The notes under the pieces are model-generated. The model was not told where the DNA came from, did not search any database, and saw only the letters and a list, made by a program, of their open reading frames with translations. Below, piece by piece: positions 63,056-64,000 of a DNA stretch of 64,000 nucleotides (the stretch's first letter is position 1; the number at the start of each line of letters is the position of its first letter). Position numbers and translations under genes: made by a program. The stretch is from Imtechella halotolerans. GTDB taxonomy: Bacteria > Bacteroidota > Bacteroidia > Flavobacteriales > Flavobacteriaceae. The DNA lies in assembly GCF_028743515.2 (NCBI RefSeq), contig NZ_CP117969.2, positions 803,001 to 867,000 of the forward strand, given 5' to 3'.

Positions 63056-64000
63056 ATGAAGACAAGAATTTTCAATTCACTATTACTAGCTGTATTTATG
63101 ATTGTTGGATTAGCCTGCAGTAAGGAAGGATCTGAAGGTGCTAAAGGGGATACTGGGGATCAGGGAATTCAAGGAATTCAAGGAATTCCAGGAAAGGATG
63201 GTGCAGTTATTCTTTTTGGCAATGGCGCGCCTGTTGAAACATTGGGTAACAATGGGGATATGTACCTAGACCGTGAAAGTAGTGAACTTTATGGGCCCAA
63301 AACCCAGACAGGTTGGGGTGTACCACTACTATTGAAAGGAGAACAGGGAGAACAGGGAGAACAGGGAGAACAGGGAATTTCTGGAACTCCTGGAAGTCAG
63401 TTTTTGAGTGGAAATAGTAATCCGACCATAGGAATAGGTATACCTGGGGATTACTTCTTAAATAAAATCTCAGGTGACCTTTATGGCCCTAAGACTGTTT
63501 CAGGATGGGGCACACCAATCAATCTAAAAGGCACGGCTAATGTGGTGGCTAGTACCTGGATGGATTGGAAACCATGGAACGCTTCAAGTGTTTCATATAT
63601 ACGGGAGGTATCATATCAAATTCCAGCACCCATAATAAATGCCGTTGGGTATTCGTCCTTAGGGAACATGCTATCAGATGGAGGTGTGCTTTTGGTGTAT
63701 ATTACAGGAGAAAGTGGGTGGTGGCAATTTCCATTACCTTATTTCGATCGCGATGGCTGGAAGGCTCGATGGTACGCTCGGACAGGTAACTATACCAATT
63801 TTTATTTCAATGTGTCCAACCCACCTGGGTCATCCCTACCGCAGGCTATAATAGACCTGACAGATGGCCGAAAGATCCGCTATGTGCTCATTCCTGCAGG
63901 TATTCAGATTAACACTGCCAAGATTGGTGAAAAGGATTTCTTGGATGCAAGTACCTTACAGCAATTGAGCTATGACCAGGTTAAGGAGCTATTTGATCTT
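63056..64000 (+). CDS. collagen-like lipoprotein, partial (cut by the window end)
   Basis: The frame opens at ATG 63056 and is still open at the window end (315 codons). It starts with a lipoprotein signal (FMIVGLACSKE, Cys21), then G-x-y collagen triplets (GAKGDTGDQGIQGIQGIPGKDG). Two related units follow, each with a GxxGDxYLxxxSxxLYGPKTxxGWGxP pattern (about 63-92 and 128-157) and separated by a second collagen stretch with four GEQ triplet-triplet copies. A beta-rich domain of unknown kind comes next. Similar proteins are surface-anchored in Bacteroidota. An ATG at 63052 is in another frame. Confidence 0.8.
   Translation, partial: MKTRIFNSLLLAVFMIVGLACSKEGSEGAKGDTGDQGIQGIQGIPGKDGAVILFGNGAPVETLGNNGDMYLDRESSELYGPKTQTGWGVPLLLKGEQGEQGEQGEQGISGTPGSQFLSGNSNPTIGIGIPGDYFLNKISGDLYGPKTVSGWGTPINLKGTANVVASTWMDWKPWNASSVSYIREVSYQIPAPIINAVGYSSLGNMLSDGGVLLVYITGESGWWQFPLPYFDRDGWKARWYARTGNYTNFYFNVSNPPGSSLPQAIIDLTDGRKIRYVLIPAGIQINTAKIGEKDFLDASTLQQLSYDQVKELFDL
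63338..63373 (+). repeat. four tandem 9-base repeats in the collagen-like gene
   Basis: GGAGAACAG is repeated exactly four times in frame, encoding Gly-Glu-Gln four times. Perfect identity suggests recent slippage and copy-number variation. Confidence 0.8.

Noticed and set aside
63565-63789. Open frame of 74 codons inside the collagen-like gene
   Set aside because: It is an out-of-frame shadow of the long frame that starts at 63056.

Overview
The window comes from an AT-rich Bacteroidota genome, most likely a marine member of the Flavobacteriaceae. The reasons are many lipoprotein and secreted proteins of Bacteroidota type, almost no Shine-Dalgarno sequences, -7 boxes of the form TAnnTTTG about 11-25 bases before start codons, a MacAB-like exporter paired with an NtrC-type two-component system, and a denitrification set of flavobacterial composition (NirK fused to cytochrome c, NorCB with NorQ, NorD, NorE and NorF). 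The assignment is from pattern and recall only.

Layout. (1) 1-2.9 kb is a defence island: an Ntn-hydrolase-like gene, then a two-gene TIR + TM-macro pair that reads as a type II Thoeris system, bordered on the right by a decayed IS3-family transposase. (2) 3.1-11.7 kb is one operon: HlyD/MacA-like adaptor, TolC-like channel, LolD/MacB-type ATPase, two FtsX-type permeases, sigma-54-type response regulator and histidine kinase, nearly all with overlapping or touching ends. (3) 11.7-26.3 kb is accessory DNA with a visible history of insertion and decay: an orphan HTH antitoxin beside a broken AbiEii-type toxin, several truncated gene tails, a LysR + YeiH pair, a HEAT-like protein, AHSA1, AraC, VOC, GNAT and YkgB/RclC-like genes, and an intact hipBA module inside imperfect 52-base direct repeats and under a 26-base palindrome. 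(4) 26.5-35.5 kb holds envelope proteins: lipoproteins, RDD and STM3941-like membrane proteins, SnoaL-like and PliI-like proteins, a small ABC transporter with a frameshifted membrane partner, and a sulfatase.

(5) 35.5-50.4 kb is the metabolic core. On the minus strand norC-norB-norQ-norD-hemerythrin/PAS-norE-norF and a large unrecognised protein form one operon; nirK, an FGE-fold protein and a SCO protein form a second. Both lead genes carry a palindrome of the FNR/DNR type at about the same distance (70-87 bases) before the start codon, so nitrite and nitric oxide reduction are probably co-induced by a CRP/FNR-family regulator located elsewhere. No nosZ, nitrate reductase or such regulator is present here. 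A TIM-barrel amidohydrolase, a propeller-like secreted protein and a TraB/GumN protein lie between the two operons.

(6) 50.6-64 kb has an acyltransferase, a lipoprotein, a LuxR regulator, then a run of plus-strand secreted proteins built of Sel1, WG and YD-like repeats, a DUF2975/HTH pair, a LytS/LytTR-type two-component system, and the start of a collagen-like lipoprotein cut off by the window end. No rRNA, tRNA or CRISPR array was seen.
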